Part shown: piece by piece, positions 50,738 through 58,473 of the stretch
Position numbering within the stretch: position 1 is the stretch's first letter
Layout: each line of letters starts with the position of its first letter
Assembly (NCBI RefSeq): GCF_001673315.1
Contig: NZ_LZLQ01000111.1
Span: 1 to 64,000, forward strand
Source of the DNA: Mycobacterium asiaticum
Lineage (GTDB): Bacteria; Actinomycetota; Actinomycetes; Mycobacteriales; Mycobacteriaceae
Direction: 5' to 3'
Length of the DNA: 64,000 nt
Position numbers and translations under genes: made by a program
Notes under the pieces: model-generated
Told to the model about the DNA's origin: nothing
The model's database searches: none
Seen by the model: only the letters and a program-made list of their open reading frames with translations

Positions 50738-51904
50738 CTACTGCGCGGGCACTTCGTCCGAAACAGGTTCTTCGGCATCGCGTGCCTTCAGATTGTCGGC
50801 GACCTCTTTGTTCCAAAACTCGTTGGCGCGGGTGGTGTCGACCTCGATTTCGAAGCGCTCCACCATCTCTGGCTGGATGTCGGCCACGTCGACGTAGAAC
50901 TGCTGATACCAGCGACGCAACTGGTAGACAGCGCCGTCCTCCTCGACGAGCAACGGGTTGTCGATCCTGGTCTTGTGCTTCCAGATCTCCACGTCCTGCA
51001 GGAAGCCCTTGCTGACCCCGTCGGTGAATACCCGGGACAGCTTGTCGGTCATCTTCTCGTCCATGCCCTTGGGCTTTTCGACGATGACACCCCACTGCAG
51101 CACGAAAGAATTCTGCGTGACCGGATAGTGGCAGTTGATCAGGATCGACTCGGCCTTGTAGTCGCCGTATTTGTTGTGCAGCCAGTTGATCATGAACGAC
51201 GGTCCGAAGTATGAGGCCTCGGAATCCAGGTGCGCCTCACCGTAGGACGTGCCCAGGTCGTTGACGTCTGGCCGGCCGACGTTGTGCAGGTACTGCGAAG
51301 CGATGTGACCTTCGAAGACGTTCTTGAAGAAGGTGGGCAACCCGAAATGGATGTAGAAGAAGTGCGCCATGTCGGTGACGTTGTCGATGATGTCGCGGCA
51401 GTTGGATCCTTCGATGAGGATGCTGTTCCACCGCCACTCGGTCCACTCGTCGCTGTCGGCTTCGGCGAGTTCTGGGATGCGCACCGCGGGGTCGGGCGGG
51501 TTGCCCTCGTGGTCGTGCCAGACGAACAGTAGGCCACTGCGCACGTCCGTCGTCCATGCGCGGGTACGAGCCGTCTTCGGCGTGCGCTTGGCGTACGGGA
51601 CCAGCTTGCAGCGGCCGTCACCGCCCCAGCGCCAGTCGTGGAACGGGCAAGCGATCTCGTCGCCCTTGATGGTGCCCTCGGACAGGTCGCCGCCCATGTG
51701 GCGGCAGTAACCGTCGAGGATCTTGATGTCACCGTGTGAGTCGGCGAACACCACCAACTTGGTGCCGAACGCGTTGACGGCGTGCGGCTTGCCGTCGAGA
51801 AAGTCCTTTGCAACGCCCAGGCAATGCCAGCCTCGGGCATACCTGGTCGGCAAGGCGCCGGGGTCGATCTCCCGGACACCGACGCCACTTGTGTCGGTAC
51901 TCAC
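50738..51904 (-). CDS. kshA: 3-ketosteroid 9-alpha-hydroxylase, oxygenase component
   Basis: The roughly 388-residue Rieske oxygenase hydroxylates C9 of 3-ketosteroids and, with ring dehydrogenation, opens ring B. The Rieske ligands are Cys67 and His69 (GYCRHMGG) and Cys86 and His89 (CPFHDWRW). The mononuclear iron ligands His181, His186 (MAHFFYIHFG) and Asp304 (FLQDVEIW) all match the M. tuberculosis enzyme. I chose GTG 51904 (STDTSGVGV) as in that protein; GTG 51913 would add three residues. The reductase KshB is not in the window. A KstR-like site lies 32 bp upstream, between this gene and the divergent gamma carbonic anhydrase. Confidence 0.96.
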   Translation of the reverse strand: MSTDTSGVGVREIDPGALPTRYARGWHCLGVAKDFLDGKPHAVNAFGTKLVVFADSHGDIKILDGYCRHMGGDLSEGTIKGDEIACPFHDWRWGGDGRCKLVPYAKRTPKTARTRAWTTDVRSGLLFVWHDHEGNPPDPAVRIPELAEADSDEWTEWRWNSILIEGSNCRDIIDNVTDMAHFFYIHFGLPTFFKNVFEGHIASQYLHNVGRPDVNDLGTSYGEAHLDSEASYFGPSFMINWLHNKYGDYKAESILINCHYPVTQNSFVLQWGVIVEKPKGMDEKMTDKLSRVFTDGVSKGFLQDVEIWKHKTRIDNPLLVEEDGAVYQLRRWYQQFYVDVADIQPEMVERFEIEVDTTRANEFWNKEVADNLKARDAEEPVSDEVPAQ

Positions 51905-51935
51905 CCTGGTCACCTCCGGATTGCGGGCTGCTAAT

Positions 51936-51949
51936 TAGAACACGTTACA
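51936..51949. promoter_or_regulatory. KstR-like operator between kshA and the gamma-CA gene
   Basis: TAGAACACGTTACA carries the AACnnGTT core with one changed outer base. It lies 32 bp upstream of kshA and 80 bp upstream of the divergent gene at 52029, so it can control either or both. Confidence 0.8.
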
Positions 51950-52028
51950 GTTTTGGGACGGGGGTCCGCAACGACGGAGGTCTGGCCGTGTTAGCTGGGG
52001 CGTATGCGCATTGCGGTATATCTATTTG

Positions 52029-52586
52029 ATGCCGCTGTACTCCTTCGAGGGTCGCTCGCCAAAAGTCGATCCCACCGCCTTCGTGGCGCCGACCGCCACC
52101 CTGATCGGCGACGTCACCGTCGAAGCAGGCGCATCTATCTGGTACAACGCCGTCCTCCGCGGCGACTACGCGCCGGTGGTGATCAGAGAGGGCGCGAACG
52201 TGCAGGACGGCTCGGTATTGCACGCGCCGCCGGGCATTCCCGTCGACATCGGTCCGGGCGCCACCGTGGCGCACCTGTGCTGCATCCACGGGGCGCACGT
52301 GGGCAAAGAGGCGCTGATCGCCAACCACGCCACAGTGCTGGACGGCGCAGTGATCGGTGCCCGCTGCATGGTGGCGGCAGGTGCGCTGGTGACGGGCGGC
52401 ACCCAAATCCCGCCCGGAATGCTGGTAACCGGCGCGCCGGCGAAGGTGAAGGGGCCGATCGAGGGGACCGGCGCCGAGATGTGGGTCAACGTCAACCCGC
52501 AGGCCTATCGTGATCTGGCCCAGCGCCACCTGGTCGGGGTCGAGCAGGTCGAGTGGCCGGCGGTCGAACCAGGTTCGCCAGAGTGA
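52029..52586 (+). CDS. Gamma-class carbonic anhydrase-like protein (left-handed beta-helix)
   Basis: The 185-residue protein is made of hexapeptide repeats (TAFVAPTATLIGDVTVEAGA and following turns). Histidines occur in VAHLCCIHGAHVG and ANHATVLDG, at the metal-site positions of gamma carbonic anhydrase-like (YrdA/PaaY-type) proteins. It corresponds in position to Rv3525c. Carbonic anhydrase or thioesterase activity cannot be told apart from sequence. ATG 52029 starts the first repeat. Confidence 0.85.
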   Translation: MPLYSFEGRSPKVDPTAFVAPTATLIGDVTVEAGASIWYNAVLRGDYAPVVIREGANVQDGSVLHAPPGIPVDIGPGATVAHLCCIHGAHVGKEALIANHATVLDGAVIGARCMVAAGALVTGGTQIPPGMLVTGAPAKVKGPIEGTGAEMWVNVNPQAYRDLAQRHLVGVEQVEWPAVEPGSPE

Positions 52587-52597
52587 AAGCAGCTTGA

Positions 52598-52730
52598 GGC
52601 TCGCGACCGTGACGCAGGTTCAGGTTCGCGAGCGTGACGCAGGTTCAGGTTCGCGAGCGTGACGCAGGTTCAGGTTCGCGAGCGTGAAGCTAGCTTCACG
52701 CTCGGCGCGCTACGTGAAGCTAGCTTCACG
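52598..52730. repeat. 25-bp tandem repeats followed by two perfect palindromes
   Basis: The 25-bp unit, beginning ggttcgcgagcgtgacgcag, occurs at 52623-52647 and 52648-52672. A diverged copy comes before (52598-52622) and a partial copy after. The partial copy runs into a 26-bp perfect palindrome (52679-52704, centre gaagctagcttc), repeated as an 18-bp palindrome at 52713-52730. It sits between convergent genes and can form strong hairpins, so it may be a bidirectional terminator as well as an unstable repeat. Confidence 0.85.
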
Positions 52731-52763
52731 CTCGGCGCAGGGCGGGCCGGTCGAAGCGGGTAG

Positions 52764-53174
52764 TTAAGGTTCGATCTTCTCGGTGCTGGCGGCCGCCCGG
52801 TCCATCTCCCAGTAGGCGCGCAGCGCCACCAGTTGACCGTCGTCGTTGGCCTTGTAGGTGAACACGCCGTCCGCGGTGACCCGGTACCCGCCGGCGGTGA
52901 TCAAGATGTGCCCGACGTTGGCCTCTTCGTTGCCGCACTGGTAAGTGTCGCGGAAAACGAACTCGATCTTTTCGGTGGGCGCAATCGCCTTGTCCCAGAA
53001 CGCCGAAATCGCATCCCGTCCCCGATGTCCCTTGCCTTCGGGATCGAAAACCGAAGGGCCGATCGGGTCTTCGACAATTGCGTCGTCGGCGAACACCGCC
53101 AGCCACGCTTCCTTATCGCGCGCCGTGACCGCCTCACGGGAGCGTCGGCCGGCCTCGTGAGCTGGGTGACTCAC
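52764..53174 (-). CDS. SnoaL-like/NTF2-fold protein
   Basis: The 136-residue protein has an NTF2-like domain (WLAVFADDAIVEDPIGPSVF, then RGRDAISAFWDKAIA and VFTYKANDDGQLVALRAYWE). GTG 53174 overlaps the stop of the LLM gene by one base (TAGTG), so they are coupled. Such proteins can be steroid isomerase- or hydratase-like, which suits the location, but no catalytic set is evident. Confidence 0.82.
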   Translation of the reverse strand: MSHPAHEAGRRSREAVTARDKEAWLAVFADDAIVEDPIGPSVFDPEGKGHRGRDAISAFWDKAIAPTEKIEFVFRDTYQCGNEEANVGHILITAGGYRVTADGVFTYKANDDGQLVALRAYWEMDRAAASTEKIEP

Positions 53175-54061
53175 TAGTCCTGCCAACCGGAGTGGATGTA
53201 CGTCTCGGCGAAGCGCTTCATCGAATCCTGCTTCTTGTCCAACGGCGCGTCGAATCCCAGGCCGTCGAAGATCCACGGGATGGTGATGTAGTCGGTGACC
53301 CCGATCTCGGCAAGTTCGCGGTGCCCGTCCACGCCGAACTTGTCGATGCAGACGGCCTGGTACTCGAATGAGTCATCCGCACGCCCATTTTCGGCCAGCA
53401 GAGCTTTGATCTTGCCGATGGTCTCGTCCAGCTGCGCATGGGTCATCATCGCGCTGGTCCAGCCGTCGCCGATGCGGACTGCCCGCTTGAGTGCTACGTC
53501 GGTGTGGCCACCGACGTAGAACGGGACCGGCTGGCTGGGCGCCGGACTCATCTGCAGGCGGTCGAAATCGTAGAACTCGCCGTGGAATTCGACCATTCCA
53601 CCGGCCAGCACCAGCTTGATCACGTCGATCATCTCGTCGACACGCTTGCCGCGGCGTTTGAACGGCACGCCACACCACTCGAATTCTTCTGGTGCCCAAC
53701 CGATACCGACGCCGAAGCCGAAGCGGTTGTTGGTCAGGTTGGCTACCGAGCCGACCTGGCGGGCCAACAGCAGTGGGTTCCGGGAACCGAGTTTCATAAC
53801 GTTGGTGTAGAACCGCAGTCGTGAAGTGACCGCCCCCATCGCGCCCGCCAAGATCAACGGATCTACCCAAGGGGTGTTCTCGTCGAACATCCGCTTGCCA
53901 TCAGCGGTGTAGGGATAGTCGACCGACTGCTTCTCGAAATAGAAGATCGAGTCCGGCAAGGCGATCGAGTCGAAACCGACCTCCTCCGCCGTCTTGGCCA
54001 GCTCGGTCAACTGGTCGATCTGCCCCATCGCGATACTGAGGGTGTATTTCATCCGGCTCAT
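53174..54061 (-). CDS. LLM-class F420-dependent oxidoreductase in the sterol cluster
   Basis: The 295-residue luciferase-like protein contains LPDSIFYFEKQSVDYPYTAD near residue 36, NNRFGFGVGIGWAPEEFEW near 110 and PVPFYVGGHTDVALKRAV near 180. It overlaps ltp3 by 4 bp (ATGA) and is coupled to the SnoaL gene. In M. tuberculosis H37Rv, as I remember it, this position between ltp3 and the Rv3525c gene holds the membrane protein Rv3524, so the LLM-SnoaL pair is a difference in content. Confidence 0.85.
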   Translation of the reverse strand: MSRMKYTLSIAMGQIDQLTELAKTAEEVGFDSIALPDSIFYFEKQSVDYPYTADGKRMFDENTPWVDPLILAGAMGAVTSRLRFYTNVMKLGSRNPLLLARQVGSVANLTNNRFGFGVGIGWAPEEFEWCGVPFKRRGKRVDEMIDVIKLVLAGGMVEFHGEFYDFDRLQMSPAPSQPVPFYVGGHTDVALKRAVRIGDGWTSAMMTHAQLDETIGKIKALLAENGRADDSFEYQAVCIDKFGVDGHRELAEIGVTDYITIPWIFDGLGFDAPLDKKQDSMKRFAETYIHSGWQD

Positions 54062-55239
54062 TCCGGCTTATCCTTGCCGACCACCCACATCGAGTAGTAC
54101 TGCGAACCCCCACCGTAGGCGTGGCCCAATGCTTTTCGCACGTTGGGAACCTGGTGGTCACCGCCCTTGTCCATCACCTGGATAGCGGCTTCTGCGAAAC
54201 GGATGAGACCCGACGCGCCGATCGGGTTCGAGGACAAAACGCCGCCCGAGGGGTTGACCGGCAACCTGCCGCCGATGGCGGTTTCACCGGCTTCGGTGAG
54301 TTTCCAGCCCTCGCCCTCGGGGGCAAATCCGAGGCTTTCCAGCCACATTGGTTCGAACCAGGAGAACGGCACATAGATTTCCGCGGCGTCGATCTCGTCA
54401 ATGGGGCTGGTGATCCCGGCGGCCTTCCACAGTGCGGCGGCCGCGTCCCGGCTGGCCTGGGGGTTGACCTGGTCGCGGCCCGAGAACTGCAGCGGCTCGG
54501 TGCGCAGTGCGGTGGCGTGAATCCATGCCACCGGATACCCCTCGGACAGACGGGAATCGGCGATCTCCTCGTTGCCGATCACCACGGCGCAGGCGCCGTC
54601 GGACGACGGACAGGTCTCGTCGAAGCGGATCGGGTCCCACAACATCGGGGACTCCATCACCTTCTCGACGGTGACGTCGGGCTGGTGCAGGTGGGCCAGG
54701 GGATTACGGGCGCCGTTGAGGCGGTCCTTGACGGCCACCATCGCCCCGATATGCGTCGGCGCACCTGAGCGGCGGATGTAGGACCGCACGTGCGGCGCGA
54801 AGTACCCGCCCGCACCGGCGCCGACCGGTTTGATGAAGGGGATGGGAATCGACAACGCCCACATGGCATTCGACTCCGACTGCTTCTCCCAGGCCATCGC
54901 CAGCACCCGGCGGTACTTACCGGATTGGACCAGGCTGGCCGCGACCACCCCGGTGGATCCACCAACCGATCCGGCGGTGTGCACCCGGATCAGCGGCTTT
55001 CCGGTGGCTCCCATGGCGTCGGCCATGAACAACTCCGGCATCATGACGCCCTCGAAGAAGTCGGGTGCCTTGCCCACCACGATGGCGTCGATGTCGTCGA
55101 AGGTCGAACCGGAGTCTTCCAGTGCCCGGTCAATCGCCTCGCGCACCAGGCCGTTCATCGAGACGTCCTTGCGCTTGGCGACGTACTTGGTCTGCCCGGT
55201 GCCCAGTACCGCGGCCAGGTTGGCCCCTGCGCCTGCCAT
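54058..55239 (-). CDS. ltp3: Lipid-transfer-protein-type thiolase/aldolase Ltp3
   Basis: The 393-residue protein of the SCP2-thiolase superfamily includes AAVLGTGQTKYVAKRKDVSM, HTAGSVGGSTGVVAASLVQS near residue 87, LPVNPSGGVLSSNPIGASG near 335 and GHAYGGGSQYYSMWVV at the end. The thiolase nucleophile position has no Cys (it reads HTAGS), in line with retro-aldol lyases rather than acyl-transferring thiolases. Length and order match Rv3523. In Rhodococcus, ltp3 and ltp4 are needed for C-24-branched sterol side chains. Start and stop overlap both neighbours. Confidence 0.9.
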   Translation of the reverse strand: MAGAGANLAAVLGTGQTKYVAKRKDVSMNGLVREAIDRALEDSGSTFDDIDAIVVGKAPDFFEGVMMPELFMADAMGATGKPLIRVHTAGSVGGSTGVVAASLVQSGKYRRVLAMAWEKQSESNAMWALSIPIPFIKPVGAGAGGYFAPHVRSYIRRSGAPTHIGAMVAVKDRLNGARNPLAHLHQPDVTVEKVMESPMLWDPIRFDETCPSSDGACAVVIGNEEIADSRLSEGYPVAWIHATALRTEPLQFSGRDQVNPQASRDAAAALWKAAGITSPIDEIDAAEIYVPFSWFEPMWLESLGFAPEGEGWKLTEAGETAIGGRLPVNPSGGVLSSNPIGASGLIRFAEAAIQVMDKGGDHQVPNVRKALGHAYGGGSQYYSMWVVGKDKPE

Positions 55240-56300
55240 CAGTTCTTTCCTTCCAGGACGGCGACCAGATTCTGTTGCAGCGCAGGCCCGCTGGTGGCGT
55301 GTGCCAACACCCGCTGTGCCGAGCCGTTCCAGATGTGTTGGGCCGCCAGACCGATCCGCTCCAGGCCGGCGACGAACATCGGATTGGCCGCCAGCGCGCC
55401 GCCGGAGGGATTGACCTTCGTCTTGTCGGTCAATCCGATTGCCTCGGCGAGGATCAGGTGCTGGTGGGTGAACGGCGCGTGAATCTCCGCGACCTCGATA
55501 CTGGTGTCACCGCCGGTGGCCGCGTTGGCCGAGGCGGCGGTCGACGGCGACACGGTGAGGTCGCGCGCTCCCAGCACCGGGGTATCGATGCGGTGCTCGA
55601 TTCCCGTTATCCACGCGGGGTTTTCGCGAAGCTCGCGCGCACGGTCGTCGGCGGCCAGCACGATCGCGCCGGCACCGTCGGTGATCGGTGCGATGTCGTG
55701 GCGTCGTAACGGGTCGTTGAAGAACGGGCGGGCCAGCAGTTCGTCGATGCTCTTGGCCGGCTTCTCCGAATCGTTTCGCTCGGCCTGTGCGAACGAGTCC
55801 AGCGCGACCTGTGCCATCTGTTCGGGAGTCCACTTGCCGGAATCCAGACCGATGCGCGCCTGCAGTCCCGCCAGCGATACCGAATCCGGCCACAGCGGCG
55901 CGACGGTGTACGGGTCGGTCTGCCGAGACAGAATCTGACGCAGGATCCCTGCCGACGACTTGCCGAAGCCATACACCAGCGCGGTGTCGACCTCGCCGGT
56001 GAGGATCTTGATGTAGGCCTCATAGAGGGCCCAGGCCGCATCCATCTCGACGTGCGACTCGTTGATCGGCGGCACGGCACCGATCGAGTCGATCGCCGAG
56101 ATGAACGAGAATGCGCGCCCGGCAAGGTAATCCGAGGATCCCGAGCACCAGAATCCGATATCGGTCCGCTTGATGCCCAACTCCTCGTAGAGCTGGGCGA
56201 AGCACGGAATCAGCATTTCGACGCCATTGGTGGTGCCGTCGGTACGGCGGACATGCGGCGCGTGGGCAAAGCCGACGACCGCTACATTGCGTTCGCTCAT
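55239..56300 (-). CDS. ltp4: Lipid-transfer-protein-type thiolase/aldolase Ltp4
   Basis: The 353-residue member of the same superfamily begins NVAVVGFAHAPHVRRTDGTT. DTALVYGFGKSSAGIL lies near residue 107, IAPITDGAGAIVLAADDRA near 205 and KVNPSGGALAANPMFVAG near 300. The thiolase Cys is replaced (NESHVEMDAAW). Length and order match Rv3522. It is translationally coupled to ltp3 and lies 14 bp after the DUF35 gene. It probably works with Ltp3 and the DUF35 protein in one aldolase complex on the sterol side-chain CoA ester. Confidence 0.9.
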   Translation of the reverse strand: MSERNVAVVGFAHAPHVRRTDGTTNGVEMLIPCFAQLYEELGIKRTDIGFWCSGSSDYLAGRAFSFISAIDSIGAVPPINESHVEMDAAWALYEAYIKILTGEVDTALVYGFGKSSAGILRQILSRQTDPYTVAPLWPDSVSLAGLQARIGLDSGKWTPEQMAQVALDSFAQAERNDSEKPAKSIDELLARPFFNDPLRRHDIAPITDGAGAIVLAADDRARELRENPAWITGIEHRIDTPVLGARDLTVSPSTAASANAATGGDTSIEVAEIHAPFTHQHLILAEAIGLTDKTKVNPSGGALAANPMFVAGLERIGLAAQHIWNGSAQRVLAHATSGPALQQNLVAVLEGKN

Positions 56301-56314
56301 TGGTAGGTAGGCCT

Positions 56315-57307
56315 TTACAGGTGGTGCTTGTAGGTGTCGTAGTCGGCATCCGGTTCACCGGTGGGCCGGAAGTACTCGATGTTGTCGATGCCGAATCCCC
56401 ACTCCTCACGGGGTTTCCACACCGCCTCGACCTTCATCCCCATTCGCACCTCATGCGCGTCGACGTCGGCGACCAAGTGCAGGAACGGAATATCGGCGCC
56501 GTCCAGCAACACGTAGGCGGCCACGTAGGGCGGTTTGATGCGCTGACCCTGGAACGGGATGTTGATGATCGCGAACGTCGTCACCGTGCCTTTGTCTGGC
56601 AGCTCGACGATCTCGGTGGTCGGTTGTCCGGTGGCCGGGTCCGCACCGTGAGGCGGGAAGTACACCTTGCCGTTCTCACCGGTCTTTGCCCCGATCAACC
56701 GGCCCTCGGCGATCGCTCGCAGGTAGGCGCTCTCTTCGTGAGAGGCGGTGTGCTGAATCGTCAGCGAGACCGGTGTGACGATCATGGTCACCGGGTCCTG
56801 GTCATTGGAAGCCGGCTCGACCGGCTCTTCCTCGTCACCCGGCACGAAATAGGCGATGTCGGTGATCGCCCCCACGGTCTCGTCGGCCCAGTGCACGTGC
56901 ACCCGGTCGCCGGACTTGATGGCGTCCGCCGCGCCGGCATCCACTGCGTGCAGCAAAGGGGTGTCCGCCCCGTCGAGTTTGATCAGCGCCCAGGCGAACG
57001 GCCGGTCCAGCGGCTCGCCGCCGAGCGGGTCGGGCTGCCAGGTCCAGGACACCACCGTGCCGACGCTGGATACCGGTACCATCTCGCCCAGCGGCTCGTA
57101 GGTGACGGGGTCGTACTCCGGCGGCGGCACATGGACCCGCCCATCGGAGCCGCGCGCCCCCAGAATGCGGCGCTCACGCAGTGCGGTGAAGAACTTCCCT
57201 AGCGTGGGACCCACCGAACGGGTGTAGTCGAAGGACAACGTTAACGGTGCGGAGAGAGGCGGCTCAGGGTGATCGATCAGGGCCGGGCCGCTCGAGCTGG
57301 CTGTCAC
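56315..57307 (-). CDS. DUF35/OB-fold acyl-CoA-binding protein (Rv3521-like), duplicated
   Basis: The protein has two MaoC/ChsH2-like halves, each with a rubredoxin-like helical part (RILGARGSDGRVHVPPPEYD and RLIGAKTGENGKVYFPPHGA) and an OB-fold. DUF35 proteins bind SCP2-type thiolases or aldolases and the acyl-CoA, as ChsH2 does with Ltp2. The rubredoxin-like parts show no CxxC zinc pairs. I chose GTG 57307, which places the KstR-like site at 57317-57330 outside the gene; an ATG at 57343 would put it inside. It is the first gene of the operon DUF35-ltp4-ltp3-LLM-SnoaL. Confidence 0.85.
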   Translation of the reverse strand: MTASSSGPALIDHPEPPLSAPLTLSFDYTRSVGPTLGKFFTALRERRILGARGSDGRVHVPPPEYDPVTYEPLGEMVPVSSVGTVVSWTWQPDPLGGEPLDRPFAWALIKLDGADTPLLHAVDAGAADAIKSGDRVHVHWADETVGAITDIAYFVPGDEEEPVEPASNDQDPVTMIVTPVSLTIQHTASHEESAYLRAIAEGRLIGAKTGENGKVYFPPHGADPATGQPTTEIVELPDKGTVTTFAIINIPFQGQRIKPPYVAAYVLLDGADIPFLHLVADVDAHEVRMGMKVEAVWKPREEWGFGIDNIEYFRPTGEPDADYDTYKHHL

Positions 57308-57316
57308 GCCTTCGAG

Positions 57317-57330
57317 TAGAACAGGTTCTA
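57317..57330. promoter_or_regulatory. KstR-like operator in a divergent promoter
   Basis: TAGAACAGGTTCTA is a near-perfect dyad with the AACnnGTT core. It lies between the divergent DUF35 operon (start 57307) and the LLM gene (start 57388), and so can control both directions. Confidence 0.87.
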
Positions 57331-57387
57331 AGAATGGTTTCAACTACACCTTCTTGTACACGTTTTTGAAGCTTTAGGAGGCAGGCT

Positions 57388-58419
57388 ATGAAGCTCGGAC
57401 TGCAATTGGGCTATTGGGGTGCTCAGCCGCCGCAGAACCACGCGGAGCTCGTCGCCGCAGCCGAAGAGGCCGGCTTCGATGCCGTGTTCACGGCAGAGGC
57501 GTGGGGTTCGGACGCCTACACGCCGTTGGCCTGGTGGGGTTCGGCGACGCAGCGGGTGCGGCTGGGCACTTCCGTGGTGCAGCTGTCCGCGCGCACCCCG
57601 ACGGCGTGCGCGATGGCGGCGCTGACGCTGGACCACCTCAGCGGCGGCCGGCACATTCTTGGCCTCGGCGTGTCCGGGCCGCAGGTGGTCGAGGGCTGGT
57701 ACGGGCAGCGCTTCCCCAAGCCGTTGGCGCGCACCCGCGAATACGTCGACATCGTGCGTCAGGTCTGGGCCCGCAAAGAGGCGGTGACCAGCGCCGGACC
57801 GCACTATCCGTTGCCGTTGACCGGCGAGGGCACAACCGGTTTGGGCAAGCCTCTCAAGCCCATCACCCATCCGTTGCGCGCTGACATCCCGATCATGCTG
57901 GGCGCCGAGGGCCCCAAGAATGTCGCGTTGGCCGCCGAAATCTGTGATGGCTGGCTGCCGATCTTCTACTCGCCGCGAATGGCCGACACCTACAACGAAT
58001 GGCTGGACGAGGGATTCTCCCGACCCGGCGCTCGGCGCACCCGCGAGGACTTCGAGATCTGCGCGACCGCGCAGGTCGTGGTCACCGAAGACCGGGCCGG
58101 AACATTCGCCGCGGTCAAGCCATACCTGGCGCTCTACATGGGCGGCATGGGCGCCGAGGACACCAACTTCCACGCCGACGTCTACCGGCGGATGGGTTAC
58201 TCCGAGGTGGTCGACGACGTCACCAAGCTGTTCCGGTCCAACCGCAAGGACGAGGCCGCGAAAGTCATCCCCGACGAGTTGGTCGATGACGCGATGATCG
58301 TCGGGGATCTGGACTACGTCCGTAAGCAAATCGTGGCCTGGGAAGCGTCTGGGGTGACCATGATGGTGGTGGGCGCTCGCAGCGTTGAGCAGGTCCGCGA
58401 CCTGGCGGCGCTGACCTGA
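57388..58419 (+). CDS. LLM-class F420-dependent oxidoreductase (Rv3520c-like)
   Basis: The 343-residue luciferase-like protein contains KLGLQLGYWGAQPPQNHAEL, VFTAEAWGSDAYTPLAWWGS near residue 35, SGGRHILGLGVSGPQVVEGW near 87 and IPIMLGAEGPKNVALAAEI near 170, of the TIGR03559-like group. ATG 57388 follows aggaggcag, a strong Shine-Dalgarno. It corresponds in position and length to Rv3520c. The sterol intermediate it acts on is not known to me. Confidence 0.88.
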   Translation: MKLGLQLGYWGAQPPQNHAELVAAAEEAGFDAVFTAEAWGSDAYTPLAWWGSATQRVRLGTSVVQLSARTPTACAMAALTLDHLSGGRHILGLGVSGPQVVEGWYGQRFPKPLARTREYVDIVRQVWARKEAVTSAGPHYPLPLTGEGTTGLGKPLKPITHPLRADIPIMLGAEGPKNVALAAEICDGWLPIFYSPRMADTYNEWLDEGFSRPGARRTREDFEICATAQVVVTEDRAGTFAAVKPYLALYMGGMGAEDTNFHADVYRRMGYSEVVDDVTKLFRSNRKDEAAKVIPDELVDDAMIVGDLDYVRKQIVAWEASGVTMMVVGARSVEQVRDLAALT

Positions 58420-58437
58420 GGGGTATTGCCGTAGGAA

Positions 58438-58451
58438 TAGAACGCGTTCTA
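58438..58451 (+). promoter_or_regulatory. KstR-like operator between convergent genes
   Basis: TAGAACGCGTTCTA is a perfect palindrome and the best KstR-like site in the window. It lies between the 3' ends of the LLM gene (58419) and the convergent Rv3519-like gene (58474), with no gene start nearby. A promoter here reading right would run antisense through the Rv3519-like gene into cyp142 (59230). Confidence 0.85.
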
Positions 58452-58473
58452 GATTGACCGGATGGGGATGGGT

